Source: Oasisia sp. SBJ-2009 (taxonomy: Eukaryota; Annelida; Polychaeta; Sabellida; Siboglinidae). Taken from it: a DNA stretch of 64,000 nucleotides. Positions 1 to 12,965 of this stretch are shown one piece after another. A program made the translations under genes and the position numbers. A model generated the notes under the pieces. The model searched no databases. It had not been told where the DNA came from and saw only the letters and a program-made list of their open reading frames with translations. Each line of letters starts with the position of its first letter. Positions within the stretch are counted from its first letter, which is position 1. Where the stretch lies: positions 18,937,953 to 19,001,952 of the forward strand of contig OZ024861.1 of assembly GCA_964017155.1 (NCBI GenBank), read 5' to 3'.

Positions 1-558
1 ACACTGTATCTGTTTATGGAGGTACACACTGTATCTGTTTATGGAGGTACACACTGTATCTGTGTGGAGGTACACACTGTATCTGTGTGTGGAGGTACAC
101 ACTGTATCTGTGTGTGGATGTACACACTGTATCTGTGTGTGGAGGTACACACTGTATCTGTGTGTGGAGGTACACACTGTATCTGTGTGTGGAGGTACAC
201 ACTGTATCTGTGTGTGGAGGTACACACTGTATCTGTGTGTGGAGGTACACACTGTATCTGTGTGTGGAGGTACACACTGTATCTGTGTGTGGAGGTACAC
301 ACTGTATCTGTGTATGGAGGTACACACTGTATCTGTTTATGGAGGTACACACTGTATCTGTGTGTGGAGGTACACACTGTATCTGTTTATGGAGGTACAC
401 ACTGTATCTGTTTATGGAGGTACACACTGTATCTGTGTGTGGAGGTACACACTGTATCTGTTTATGGAGGTACACTCTGTATCTGTGTGTGGAGGTACAC
501 ACTGTATCTGTTTATGGAGGTACACACTGTATCTGTGTATGGAGCTACACACTGTATC
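1..558. repeat. 25-bp minisatellite, about 22 copies
   Basis: Tandem units of 25 bp with core GGAGGTACACACTGTATC; units differ mainly at a TGTGTG/TTTATG position, and one unit near base 60 is 23 bp. The array reaches the left edge, so its true length is unknown. Because 25 is not a multiple of 3 the reading rotates through all frames, which explains long open frames on both strands; none looks like a real gene. Confidence 0.97.
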
Positions 559-2314
559 AACTAAAACTGAGTAAATACATTTATTGCCAAGTATACCTTT
601 CCAAACCACAAAACTAACTATGTATTTAAATGTCAGGCAACAAACAAAGACCTTGTACACGCCTGCATATGCACCAAGTAAACAGTCATTAACTAGTAAT
701 ACAATCTAACAGATGATCTTCATAGCTTATGGCATAACACATTAATATACTTACACATTTAACTACTAAAAATGCAGTTAATGGAAAAAAATTGTAAGAT
801 GATAAATCACTGTTTTACAACAATATTGTATTAATTTCTTGTTCAGTTGGCCATATTATGAGAATGTAATCCACAATGCCAAATGGCAATGGATGTATAC
901 AATGATACAACGTTTTTATGTTTACAAGAGCAAACAGTTTACACACACACAACTAACCTACTGAACAGCTTTATAACAATTTTCAGTACCATCAATTAGT
1001 TACTACACTAATTTAAACATCAGATGTAACTATACTACTGATACTAAAATTAACTTGTTTTTAATACGGATAACATAAAGTCCAGCTGAATGGTTGGCAA
1101 CTACAAAAGAGACAACATACTCTACATTTCTCAAAGTAAATCCAGGTTTTAGTTTAGGTCTTTGATCCCTGATATACCCAACGTCACAATATAATGGCCC
1201 TAAAATGAAAACGTTGTGGTCATTTTTGCACCTGTGGCAAAGGTCCAAACAACAAGAGTTCTTATCTGTTACCAAAGTACAGAAGACAAGTCACGGTCAT
1301 TTCCATGCCAAAGTAATCTACCCTGTCAGGTCTCAATGCAACCAATCAGTGGCAGCTGGTTTCTCTACATTCTTCCAGCGAGCCCCATACTGCACAACAA
1401 AGACGCCAAGATTAACTGGCTGTGAATCCTGTTAGCGACTCATTTGGTTGATCCAAATTACCTGATAATACATGTAATAATCCACCAGAACATCATGGTT
1501 TCTTTAACAGAGTGGCTATCAGTTGCAGCACCCTAACTTGAAATCAGACCACTTGATCAGATCTGAGCCATGTTTTCAGGGTGAACAAATTTGTCTGGCT
1601 GATATGAGATTGATGGATTAGCAAATTATTACGTTGATATATCAGTCCAAATTAATAAAGGACCCCATGTGCAATGGCTACCGAGTGTGATATAACTGAC
1701 AACTGTTGTGTGTTCACACACCCAGTCTGACTACATCAACAGACATGCCTCACTACAGTGGACATATGTTACATTTAAAACATTTCTTCTAGTCACTATT
1801 GTACAAGATATAATCCAAACCACCATTACACAATATGGAATATATTGTTCAATCATGGCTCTAAGATATGAAATTATCTTACTAGTTACTACATACACAT
1901 CACAAAGACCTGCTCAAAAGTAAGTTACTTTCTTACAACATAATCATTACACAAGTTAACTGCATACTCCGTGAATGACGTTTTTACGACACCAATCTGT
2001 ACAAACACCAAAGCACAAACTACAATAAGCACACCATAGAGCAACCTGTCTACAATCACCACCAACCTCCATTCACCCTCATATAAGACAGCAACCTGTC
2101 TATTAGTGTCCAACTACCTCCATCCACCCTCACAGCCAGAGCAACTTGTCTAAAATGACTATCTACCTCCACTCACCTTCACAAAACCCATAACTACATT
2201 GTTTACAATGATCATCTACCTCTATCCACCTCACACAATGCTTGCTAAGTTACATGATTGCACACTTCCTTACTACGGACACCTGTCCACATCTATCCCT
2301 GCATCAGTATGTAC
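559..2314. other. Unique AT-rich sequence, no gene seen
   Basis: No recognisable coding region, tRNA or transposon end. At about 2040-2230 there are three or four degenerate copies of a roughly 50-bp unit containing CAACCTGTCTA and CTACCTCCATCCACC, an old decayed tandem repeat. Open frames here are below about 110 residues and show no recognisable domain. Confidence 0.6.
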
Positions 2315-2384
2315 GTGGTGCAGGAATGTGGTGCAGGAATGTGGTGCAGGAATGTGGTGCAGGAATGTGGTGCAGGAATGCAGT
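2315..2384. repeat. 13-bp tandem repeat, 5 copies
   Basis: Unit GTGGTGCAGGAAT repeated about five times with almost no divergence. Confidence 0.9.
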
Positions 2385-2599
2385 GCAGAAGAAAACTGAC
2401 AACAACTACCAAGGCTAACCCAAGGGCAACTCCAGATAAGTTTCTGATTGGGCCTAATTCATTCGCACCTAGCAGGGAGAGGCTCGGAAGGCGGGAACAG
2501 CCGGATGTGGGAACATGTTTACTGTCAGCCCCATGCGTTTATCACTGCCCAGTGGAACGGTTCACAACAAACTGGAATGTCTCGTGTATATAATTATAC

Positions 2600-2765
2600 A
2601 ACTCCACCGCCGCCACCACCGCCACCGCCACCACACTACCACCACCACCACCACCACCACACACACCATACACACCAAACACACACACACGCATACACAC
2701 GCACGCACGCATGCACGCACACACACACACACGCACGCACGCACGCACACACGCACACACATATC
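2600..2765. repeat. Compound microsatellite (CCR)n then (CA)n/(CACG)n
   Basis: A CCG/CCA trinucleotide tract passes into CCACCA, then CACACC, then CACGCA/CACACA. The purine/pyrimidine-alternating second half could adopt Z-DNA (inference). Confidence 0.95.
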
Positions 2766-3659
2766 AATAATTCACCTGAAGTATCTACAGTACAAAACAT
2801 GTACACCTGTAAGTGAGGGTGTTTGACTGTGCCCTCCTACCCCCACCCCTGCCAGCACCCACCCCACCCCATCCATAATCCTCTGTCAGAGATATGCACA
2901 GATTAGGAGAAAACTGTGAATGAAATCCAGTAATCTGACATGTTTACATGAGAACTACCTGCCACACCAATAACAAGATATCTAGGTCAGGCATATGTGA
3001 CACTTGTCACATATGTGACACTTGTCAAATATGTAACACATTTCTGATCTCTGCTTAGTTCAGTGCACTAGCACTAGGGGTATGTTAGTGGATATGTAAA
3101 CATACACCATTCTTAGTTATGCCCTATTAATCTGCAGGCATATACTTCTTGGAAACGTGGGCTGTACGGAATATTGATAATTCATGCATTAGTTATCTAA
3201 CTATATTTAGTTTTATTAAGAAGTCCTTGTGACATGTTTATGGTTCATACCAAAATTCTAAATACTTTTGCATATGTGATTTTCTAGGGCCCATTCTACA
3301 ACAAAATGCAGTAACTTTTTATAGCCCAGATGACAAGCAGGTGGCACACACCAAGCCCATCACAGTGTCACATGACACGGCCCTCGTAAATACGATCATT
3401 AGTGATACAAAAAGAAGTACACTAGAGAAATCTCCAAGACATTGTCCCTTGTTCAAGTAGTTGACACAGGAAGTGGTGAGCAGGTATCAAACTGCCTGCA
3501 GCCCACGCCCGTGTCACCTAGAACCAGTGACAACAACATCAAGAGGTCAAGGTTATTGGGCCACAGTGCCACGCATCAATGCAGTTGCCTAATTACTGGT
3601 CAACCAGAAGAAGGTAACAGTGGAGGTGTGGTGAGAGGTAGACGTGTAGGCCCTCGCAG
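2766..3659. other. Unique sequence with a short palindromic repeat
   Basis: No gene seen. At about 2995-3045 there are three copies of CATATGTGACACTTGT, which contains the palindrome CACATATGTG. Around 3620-3665 a degraded first copy of the following 68-bp repeat can be made out. Confidence 0.55.
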
Positions 3660-4825
3660 TCCTTGAGGTAATCAATGCAGTCAGTCATGTGTGTACCTCA
3701 TGGAGGTAGAAGTGCAGTCCCTCTCAGTATGTGAGGTAATCAATGCAGTGAGTCATGTGTGCACCTCATGGAGGTAGAAGTGCAGTCCCTCTTAGTATGT
3801 GAGGTAATCAATGCAGTGAGTCAGTCATGTGTGCACCTCATGGAGGTAGAAGTGCAGTCCCTCTTAGTATGTGAGGTAATCAATGCAGTGAGTCATGTGT
3901 GCACCTCATGGAGGTAGAAGTGCAGTCCCTCTTAGTATGTGAGGTAATCAATGCAGTGAGTCATGTGTGCACCTCATGGAGGTAGAAGTGCAGTCCCTCT
4001 TAGTATGTGAGGTAATCAATGCAGTGAGTGAGTCATGTGTGCACCTCATGGAGGTGGAAGTGCAGTCCCTCTTAGTATGTGAGGTAATCAATGCAGTGAG
4101 TCAGTCATGTGTGCACCTCATGGAGGTAGAAGTGCAGTCCCTCTTAGTATGTGAGGTAATCAATGCAGTGAGTCATGTGTGCACCTCATGGAGGTAGAAG
4201 TGCAGTCCCTCTTAGTATGTGAGGTAATCAATGCAGTGAGTGAGTCATGTGTGCACCTCATGGAGGTGGAAGTGCAGTCCCTCTTAGTATGTGAGGTAAT
4301 CAATGCAGTGAGTCAGTCATGTGTGCACCTCATGGAGGTAGAAGTGCAGTCCCTCTTAGTATGTGAGGTAATCAATGCAGTGAGTCATGTGTGCACCTCA
4401 TGGAGGTAGAAGTGCAGTCCCTCTTAGTATGTGAGGTAATCAATGCAGTGAGTCATGTGTGCACCTCATGGAGGTAGAAGTGCAGTCCCTCTTAGTATGT
4501 GAGGTAATCAATGCAGTCAGTCATGTGTGTACCTCATGGAGGTAGAAGTGCAGTCCCTCTCAGTATGTGAGGTAATCAATGCAGTGAGTCATGTGTGCAC
4601 CTCATGGAGGTAGAAGTGCAGTCCCTCTTAGTATGTGAGGTAATCAATGCAGTGAGTGAGTCATGTGTGCACCTCATGGAGGTGGAAGTGCAGTCCCTCT
4701 TAGTATGTGAGGTAATCAATGCAGTGAGTCAGTCATGTGTGCACCTCATGGAGGTAGAAGTGCAGTCCCTCTTAGTATGTGGGGTAATCAATGCAGTGAG
4801 TCAGTCATGTGTGCACCTCATGGAG
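3660..4825. repeat. 68/72-bp minisatellite with 212-bp higher-order unit
   Basis: About 16 units of 68 bp containing CACCTCATGGAGGTAGAAGT and CTCTTAGTATGTGAGGTAAT. Some units are 72 bp through an extra GAGT or CAGT before CATGTGTGCACC. The order 68-72-72 gives a 212-bp higher-order block that recurs from 3967, 4179 and 4595. Each unit carries GAG|GTAATC and GAG|GTAGAA, which resemble weak splice donors. Confidence 0.97.
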
Positions 4826-5057
4826 GATTCATGGTACAAAGCCTACTACAAACAGGTTAGACCAATGTTTGTATCACCAATCTTTTTTTATCCCTGGTCA
4901 GAACTTTCAATTGTACTATTTCTATCAGAGACTATCAAAGCTGCACAGAGATGTAGTCAATCTGCATTTTATTATGTAGAATGCATACCTACAAATATAA
5001 CAAATATAAAACAGAGAAAACAAGACAAATGATCCCTGACAAACATGCATGCATGCA

Positions 5058-5063
5058 CACGCG

Positions 5064-5095
<32 letters not shown>

Positions 5096-5096
5096 G
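5058..5096. repeat. (CA)n microsatellite
   Basis: CACGCG then about 13 CA dinucleotides, followed by a GTG-rich stretch. Confidence 0.95.
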
Positions 5097-5964
5097 TGCT
5101 GGTGTGGGTGGGGGTGTGGTTGGGGGATGTTTACTTTGCACTGAGCTAGTGACACTGGCATCCATCAAGTATGAGAGAGGTGCACATTACCTACAATTAC
5201 AGCAATTATGGCTATCACTGTGCACAAGAGCAACACTCCACTGGCCCACCCAGTCGTGTCTCAAGTCCACCTTAGACCCAGTAACACCCCAGCACAACCA
5301 CGGCTGTGAATTTGGGGAGGTGGGGTCCTTTACCCCATAGCTGGGTCTGGGTCATTTGTAGGGTGCAATCTGTGTTGTGTAATGTCAATATCAGTGTGTT
5401 TAACACACCCCTGATGGGCCGGATAAGTCTCACAGTGATAACTTGGACAGGGTTCAAATGGCCATTGAAGCCAAGTTGCCCACAGTGAGAGAGAGACGTG
5501 TGACAGACCATGTAGGTGTGTGCCCCTGTAGCTGTAGGCAGGTGTATGCCTAGGGCACAGGGCACAGGTCAAACCCTGCCATGAGCCTGGTCACCACACA
5601 CTACACCAAAATCTATTGTGTTGAGACTGCTTGGGGTGATCACCTTGTGATCACGAGATCAGTACAATTAGGTTCAATTTGCTGGGTGCTGCCCACAAAC
5701 AGGATGTGGGTGTTGAACCATGAGCCATTCACTTGCAAATGTCACTCACTCTACATGTCAACATCAGGTCATTGCTAACACGGCAAATGCTAATATTGAT
5801 GTATTTTGTTATTTGTTTACTTTTTATTTCATGTTATTACCTATTAAAAGATGTATCATTGATTTATTACTTATTACTAGTGAAAGTTCCCACCCTCCAT
5901 ATACAAAGATGATAAATGGGCACGAAGTATTAAAGTAGAGCTATCAGATGTTTGATGATTCTAG

Positions 5965-6228
5965 TAGTTCAATGGCAGTGGCCAGAGCTTTGCACTCTCG
6001 ACTAGAAATCCCACGTTCAAATCCTGTGTTGCCATGTAAAACCTTGGGCAAAATTTTAATTTCCAGTTCACTCAGCAGTATGAGTGAGTATCTGGCTACG
6101 GACAGTGGTGGATATTTGTGTAAGAATAATCTTCATGCTGTAATTGCAGCATGGTCTGTCAGGGAAGTAAAGTGTGAAGCACTCTGAGCAATCCTCATCA
6201 TTGGATGTTGCGCTATATAAGAACTTTG
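5965..6228 (+). mobile_element. tRNA-derived SINE, plus-strand copy
   Basis: The head resembles a tRNA: GCACTCTCGACTAGAAATCC is followed by a B-box match GTTCAAATCC (consensus GWTCRANNC). The body contains GAGTATCTGGCTACGGACAG and TGGTGGATATT, and the tail CTGAGCAATCC...GCGCTATATAAGAACTTT. The same head, body and tail recur reversed at 25045-25342, which confirms a dispersed family. This copy lacks a segment of roughly 40 bp present in the other. SINEs are transcribed by RNA polymerase III and moved by LINE machinery (family knowledge). Confidence 0.8.
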
Positions 6229-7384
6229 CCTTTTCCCTTGACCTTTGGTGTGCTTGTTTGCAATGGTCATCATGTTTTGTATGATTGTCCCAAGCTACAC
6301 AAACTGTCCACTCATAAATGTTGACCGGTTTACATCATTTTGAAATATCCAACAAAACAATAGATTTAGAAAAATATCTTGAACTTTATTTGCAAAACAT
6401 ACATCTACATATTCAAGCTTGATTTTAGTTACTAAGATTACTAATTTTAAAATGTATAATACTGATGCTTTATTGATTGACTGATTAGTACTCATAGTTA
6501 ATTTATTATTAATTTAAATGTCACATTATTTTTCTTTAGTACAAAGAAGGCTTGTAGGTTTATACTGGCACACCAGCTGGCTGCTGACCAGAGACTGCTG
6601 GTGGCTGACCAGTGGGTGATTGGTGGAGAGAGGAGTGACCCGAGCAGCTGTCCACACACAGGTAAAGATAGCTGCTGACCTGACTTGAGGTGGGCACCCC
6701 AGTCAGGGAGGGCTGGGACACAGCAACGTGTGGACAGCACAAACACGCCGGGAATGTGTGATGAAAAGTGTGTTATGCCTAATGTAAGTTGAAAGGAATG
6801 GTATGTGCAGGAATGCAGGCAGGAAGAGATTATTGGCCTGACACAGCTCCTGGGAAGATGAGGCCAGCTCAGAGACAGACACCTTCAAACACAGACTATT
6901 TCGTAGGTGAAATGGATAACTACGTCTTCCAACAAAGTGCTTATATTAACAGGGATGTACCAGAACATGTTGTGTAGAATACAAAGATGAGCAACATAAT
7001 CTATCTATCTGAGAATAATATTACTGAGAACAATTTGCTGTAAAAACTTGTAGACTATGGCGTGACCACTCTCGAGATGAATGGGTTGAGACGACTATGT
7101 GGGGTTAAATTACAGTTACATACATTTACCTACTAAAATATGTTCTTGTAGCAGGCAGCTGAACTAGTGGCAATGATGTAGCTACATGGAAAGCATACAT
7201 CAGACAGACACACTTCTCATGGACGATAATAACTGAACAGCTCAAATGAAACAATACCTTACAACCAATATAGGGTAGATATACTATTAGGCCATGTACT
7301 TCCTACTGAGTACTAGTACAGGCTCTATGTCCCAGCTGGATATGTAACAGTATGGACGTCAGTCTTATATAACATTTATCTGAA

Positions 7385-7604
7385 CGAGGGGGGGAGAGGG
7401 GGAGAGGGGGAGAGGGAGAGAGGGGGAGAGGGGGAGAGGGGGAGAGGGAGAGAGGGGGAGAGGGAGAGAGGGGGAGAGGGGGAGAGGGGGAGAGGGAGAG
7501 AGGGAGAGAGGGGGAGAGGGAGAGAGGGGGAGAGGGGGAGAGGGGGAGAGGGAGAGAGGGGGAGAGAGAGAGAGGGGGAGAGGGGGAGAGGGGGAGAGAG
7601 AGCA
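7385..7604. repeat. GGGGGAGA/GAGA polypurine tract
   Basis: About 215 bp of uninterrupted purine on the plus strand, built of GGGGGAGA and GGGAGAGA units. Homopurine/homopyrimidine mirror tracts of this kind can form triplex (H-)DNA (inference). Confidence 0.95.
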
Positions 7605-7708
7605 GAGGAGACACAGGGCCAGGAGCAGTGGTCGGTGGAGAGAGCAGAGGAGACAGGGCCAGGAGCAGTGGTCGGTGGAGAGAGCAGAGGAGACAGGGCC
7701 AGGAGCAC
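7599..7708. repeat. About 40-bp tandem repeat, 2.7 copies
   Basis: Unit contains GAGACAGGGCCAGGAGCAGT followed by GGTCGGTGGAGAGAGCAGAG; the first copy has two extra bases (ACACAGGG). It directly follows the polypurine tract. Confidence 0.9.
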
Positions 7709-8187
7709 CTACTGTAGACAGTCATGAGGACATTCCTAGGTGTGCAGGTGTTCTCACAAGCCCACTGAGGGTATCTCCACATCTATTGTTGCACAGTGAG
7801 GGTGCAGGCCAAGACCCCATTGAGGTGAGCCTGTGCAGGCAGGCAGGGGTACTACCTCTCTCTACACCACATCAAAGTGTTACTTTCTTGTGGCCCCAGT
7901 ACAATCTTAGAACATGGGGTTTGTTTACTTATGTCATAACTTGCCACTCCTCAAAACAAATACGTGACTGATGCAGGCTTCTTCCTGGATCACTGTGTGA
8001 ACAAATATTCTGTGAAAATGTACAACTCATCCAGTTCAGAATCAATTTGTAATACAAGACTTCAAAGTTATTAGTTCTACCTATGATATTGGTAAATTAA
8101 TTCTTTTGATAATTTCAATTAAAATGTGCTCTCTAGTATATCTGAACTTGGCGTATGCATTGTACTTTACATATTGCACTTATCATA

Positions 8188-8751
8188 CAGTCGTGCCTTG
8201 TTATAACACGCCTCGTTATAACACAAATTGGATATAACATGGTCAGTCATGGACCCCGAACTTCTGCCGCCAGGGGAAAAATGGGTGCTACTGCTAACAA
8301 TAACGCTGTAATTAACTGTCACTTATTTTAAGAAGCCCCCATGCTTGACTTGAACACGTGTAACTAGAAACAATTTAATGATTTAAATGAAATTTAACAC
8401 AGAAGTACAACTGCCTTGCTGAGTTCGTTGTGTGTTGTGCCCCTACCAATCTACTGTGTAACTAGCGCTTGGTTTGTGTGGTGATTTCTTAAGTGTTTGT
8501 TTAAAATGTGACCAATTCCTTTGATTTCGCTTATCTAACATTAGGCACAGTACATTTGGTACAAAACATTGTTTCCTTGCCCCGATATCAATCGCGTTTG
8601 TCTCCTGCCAGTTCGCGGTGCTTCGGTTGCTGTTGTGGTATTTTGGGGGGTGATGGCGCCCCTGGCGGAATATAATGTATAACGCGCCTCATTTATAATG
8701 CAGTTCCATTTTGTTGACCCAACTACCACGTTATACCGAGGCGCACGACTG
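8188..8751. mobile_element. TA-flanked MITE, pogo/Tigger-like ends
   Basis: The left end reads TA|CAGTCGTGCCTTGTTATAAC and the right end, reverse-complemented, TA|CAGTCGTGCGCCTCGGTATA. Terminal inverted repeats of about 24 bp begin with CAGT and are flanked by a TA duplication, as in pogo/Tigger members of the Tc1/mariner superfamily. The left TIR contains two copies of CGTTATAACAC. At 564 bp, with no open frame, it is non-autonomous. Confidence 0.8.
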
Positions 8752-8753
8752 TA

Positions 8754-8945
8754 CTTGTAATATCATAACTGCTATACACATACTTATTATGCTTATTGTA
8801 CTACTTGTATATATTATAATTATATTGTTGTAGTTATTGTATTTATTGTAAAAGTACATATTGTATGTATTGTTCATATTATGTATAATTATTATGCTAT
8901 TACATCTATTATCCCCATTATCCCTATTATGTCTATCACGTCGCC
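8754..8945. other. AT-rich degenerate TATTGTA stretch
   Basis: Low-complexity AT-rich sequence with loosely repeated TTATTGTA and TATTATCCC words directly after the MITE. No gene. Confidence 0.6.
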
Positions 8946-9082
8946 TCCGGTGGTGAAGGGAACACGTGTATGCCAGGGACTCTGGTAGTTGTAACGACAG
9001 AAACCAAATCACACATAAAACATGAAATAAACTTGAAATATTTCTGACCTACATGTATAAGCTTCACATCTGTGCTGCCATT

Positions 9083-9314
9083 CACAAGTAGCGGCATGTA
9101 GCTGGGAGAAGCGGCATGTAGCTGTGAGTAGCGGCATGTAGCTGGGAGTAGTGGCATGTAGCGGGGAGTAGCGGCATGTAGCTGGGAGTAGTGGCATGTA
9201 GCTGGGAGTAGCGGCATGTAGCTGGGAGTAGTGGCATGTAGCTGGGAGTAGCAGCATGTAGCTGGGAGTAGTGGCATGTAGCGGGGAGTAGCGGCATGTA
9301 GCGGGGAGTAGCAT
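9083..9314. repeat. 20-bp minisatellite, about 11 copies
   Basis: Unit GCGGCATGTAGCTGGGAGTA with G/A and T/G variants (GTGGCAT, GCGGGGA). Open frames on the minus strand here are repeat translations. Confidence 0.96.
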
Positions 9315-9624
9315 ACCTAGCTGGAGGTAAGAGTACACTGGGAGATATAGTTCAGTGTTGCACTGGTTTTCAGGACATTCACCTATTCCAGTATCAAGAG
9401 ACAAGTTTGCTAGGATGAGACTGGCCAGGCTGGAACAACACAAATGGCACTGACCGCATGACAAGCAACATGGAAAATTAGGATGTTTGGCAATTTTATT
9501 ATGATAATAAATAAATAAATGCTGGCCTAAGAGATCATAACAAAATGATTTTAAACCCATTTGTATTTACAATGTATACATTGTTCTGAGAGATTATTAG
9601 CTCGATCCAACTGATATGTGGATT

Positions 9625-9800
9625 TTATAAAGTTCTTCAAGATAAATGCAACACCCATGAATTGTATGACTTCAAGATAAATACAAAACCATTGAATTAT
9701 ATGACTTCAAGATAAATACAAAACCATTGAATTATATGACTTCAAGATAAATGCAAAACCTTTGAAATGTATGACTTCAAGATAAATGCAACACCCATAA
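9625..9800. repeat. About 35-bp tandem repeat, 5 degenerate copies
   Basis: Each copy contains GACTTCAAGATAAATRCAAM followed by CC(A/T)TTGAATTATAT. Copies differ by several substitutions, so the array is older than most others here. Confidence 0.88.
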
Positions 9801-10797
9801 CCACAAGTTGAATCAATACAGATCAGTTCCCCGTGACAGTCGCAGTCATGCATGAGTTGGGGTGTGGGTCCACCTGTGACCTGTAGCAAGTTATGCATTG
9901 AATTCCACTGACTTCCAGAGACCCACCATGTTAGAATTTGGAGAAGTTAATTAAAAACAGTGATTCCAACACCCACCACTACCAACTACTGACGACAACT
10001 GTGGATGTTGAGTTGTAAAATAAATGTATATTGTTCATTGTCACAGTGCTATGTTGTCACTGTGTTATGTTGACTGTGCCATGGGTGCGGCCTACACACA
10101 ACTAAGTGCAAGGCATAACAACTACAATTAATAATATTTATGAAAAAGTGGCCTGGTAAGAAGACTGTCCCGCTACTGGTGCGTGAATGTCAGGAGGAGA
10201 TTAAGGCAGCGGGGCTGTTCCCACAAATCTAGCGGCTGTCACTCACGATGACTGGGAACAAAACAGTGATTAGTTTATAAACACAACTGTTGGCCGGAGC
10301 CAGGTGTGAGTGCAATAACAATGACCTGAGTGTGATTTAACCTGTGATAGGTGACAAATGATGGCCTTCCATTTACTTTAGTGGCAGGTTGTGTTACAAC
10401 ACAGGGATGACCTAAATACCTCGCCTGTCCAATGAGCGAGTGACTACACACACAACAACAATGTGAAACGTAAAGAAACACATCTATGGACTAGAGGCGT
10501 GTGTAGGAACAATTAGAAACAGCAGTTGACATGTTTCTTCTCACACAGGGTCTATGGGAGAGAGAGGTCAAGGCTGTCTCACTCATCACGGCTCCAGCAC
10601 ATACAGACACATCAGGGCATGCAAATGAGAAATACCTCTGAGAGATGTTCACCTTTGTATAAAGAATAAATGCAACACTAAATCATGACCTTTCTATTTC
10701 AAAGGGGTTTATCTACCAAACATTATTGTATCGGCTGCATATTCATATCTCACTACAGCATAACTACGAATGTCAACAATGCTTCAAATACTGAAAG
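9801..10797. other. Unique sequence, no gene seen
   Basis: No motif, tRNA or transposon end could be recognised. Confidence 0.5.
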
Positions 10798-10932
<135 letters not shown>

Positions 10933-11029
10933 GTACACATACATAATATTCTTTCTATGTAAATGTTCTTTCTATCTTGTTTCTAAAATTAAAGAAACAA
11001 TTAACTGGCCTGATTGACAGAGCACTGAG

Positions 11030-11125
11030 AGCGAGAGAGAGAGACAGACAGACAGACAGAGAGAGACAGAGAGAGACAGAGAGAGACAGAGAGAGAAAGA
11101 GAGAGAGAGAGAGAGCGAGAGAGAG

Positions 11126-11176
<51 letters not shown>

Positions 11177-11448
11177 CAGAGACAGAGACAGAGACAGAGA
11201 CAGAGACAGAGACAGAGACAGAGACAGAGACAGAGAGAGACAGAGAGAGACAGAGAGAGACAGAGAGAGACAGAGAGAGACAGAGAGAGACAGAGAGAGA
11301 GAGCGAGAGTGAAAGAGAGAGAGTGAAAGAGAGAGAGTGAAAGAGAGAGAGTGAAAGAGAAAGAGAAAGAGAGAGAGTGAAAGAGAGAGAGAGAGGGAGA
11401 GAGAGAGAGTGAAAGAGAGAGAGAGTGAGTGAAAGAGACAGAGAGAGT

Positions 11449-11492
<44 letters not shown>

Positions 11493-11506
11493 GAGCATGA
11501 GAAGAG
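11030..11506. repeat. GA-rich compound microsatellite with CAGAGA hexamers
   Basis: GAGA and GACAGA tracts enclose about thirteen perfect CAGAGA hexamers at 11158-11235, then GTGAAAGAGAGA units. The plus strand is almost pure purine except for C and T at regular positions. Confidence 0.96.
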
Positions 11507-11567
11507 TGAGATGTGAGATGTGAGATGTGAGATGTGAGATGTGAGATGTGAGATGTGAGATGTGAGC
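11506..11567. repeat. 7-bp tandem repeat (GTGAGAT)
   Basis: Eight to nine perfect copies of GTGAGAT continuing from the GA tract. Confidence 0.95.
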
Positions 11568-12965
11568 TGTTGCTGTGAGGACAGTGAGCTGGTAGACAGG
11601 CAGCAACAGTGTACGCAGTCTCAGTACATCATGGTTTGTAGGCCCCGTGGCAGTTACCATCCCGCTCACTGAGGTCACGGGAGCAGCTACTGCAGGGGGA
11701 TCAACGCTTGTTTAACTCCCAACTTCCTGAAAACTGCTGTCAGCGTATTATGACTGAGGAAGGGACCCAGCAGGCAGCAACTGCGGCCACTAATGGAAGC
11801 AGTAAACAGAGGCTGTTTATCCCAAGTCCAGCTGCCGGCCAGAGTGAATCTGTAATGTGATCCATATTGTGATTACAGATCCAACTTGCTCATATGTTAT
11901 TGCATCTAACACGAGTGTCTGTTACTGATTTGATCACATATGCACTCTGTTTAATTATGGATGGCAATAGTGGATGATGTCCACTTACCTGAACTTTGCA
12001 ATATGGACTGTCTACTAGGTAAACACAGGTATTGATGGTGTGTCAATCTGCTGCCCTCTAATGCTGTCTTCACATATCGTACTGCTTCATAGATGAAGCA
12101 CTAGGAATGGCAATGTGCCAGTGCCCCCTTCTGTGTCTCCCTGGGTCACCACTGACATCTCACAAGGATCAAGTTTAGCCTACTTTGTCATTGAAGACAT
12201 GACACACAATTCAGTTAGCAAAAGTTACCTTTGTTTCATCTATAAGCAGTGGGAAAATGGATTTTCCTCATACTAAAAACTCAACAGAATAGATGGTGAG
12301 GTAAAGTGTATAACACGCTTTCAATGCTGCTTCCTATATGTCCAGTAGACATTGATCTTGCTCATTGTCAGACTTGTTAAAATATTCATAGCGAACCTGA
12401 ACCTCAGTTACAAATTAATTGGCAAAAGTGGGAAGTAGCAAATATAATTGTTAAACATACGGAGTATCGTGTGGAATTTCCTGTGGGCAGAAAAAGTCAG
12501 CGCATTTGATTATAAGGAATTTCCCATAAGTGTTTATATGTGAACATATTAAGTAACGTAATTAGGATCACTGTGACAAATACAGCTGCCCAAACCCACT
12601 CACAGACCAGACCCCTCATTGTGTCCCCAACAGCACATCTTTGTTTTCATTTTGCTGTCCTAGTAACACAAGTCATAGTTTCATCTGAGATTGATGTTTG
12701 TTGATCATTTGATCCTGCATGCAACTGTGAGACGAGACATAAGAGAAGGGGGAATGCAGTGAGTGTGTGCAGCAAGTATACATCATACATCACTGCCAGC
12801 TAATGCACGTTGACATTTTCATGACTTGTTGAGTATAATTCCTGGCACAAACAGGCCAGGAGACTTCTCATCAATAGAACAGCACAGCCAGTAGCAGACG
12901 TGTGGGGCATGAGTGACACCAGCACTGACGGCTGAGTTGGCTGACACCAGAATACAACTGTGGCC
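11568..12965. other. Unique sequence, no gene seen
   Basis: About 1.4 kb without a tandem array. No convincing splice-flanked open stretch and no recognisable domain. Confidence 0.5.

Larger units (their letters stand above)
4826..7384. other. Mostly unique sequence (contains SINE and CA tract)
   Basis: Apart from the separately listed CA tract and SINE, no gene is visible. A perfect palindrome GGTGATCACC lies near 5636. Open frames are under 120 residues with no recognised motif. Confidence 0.5.
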
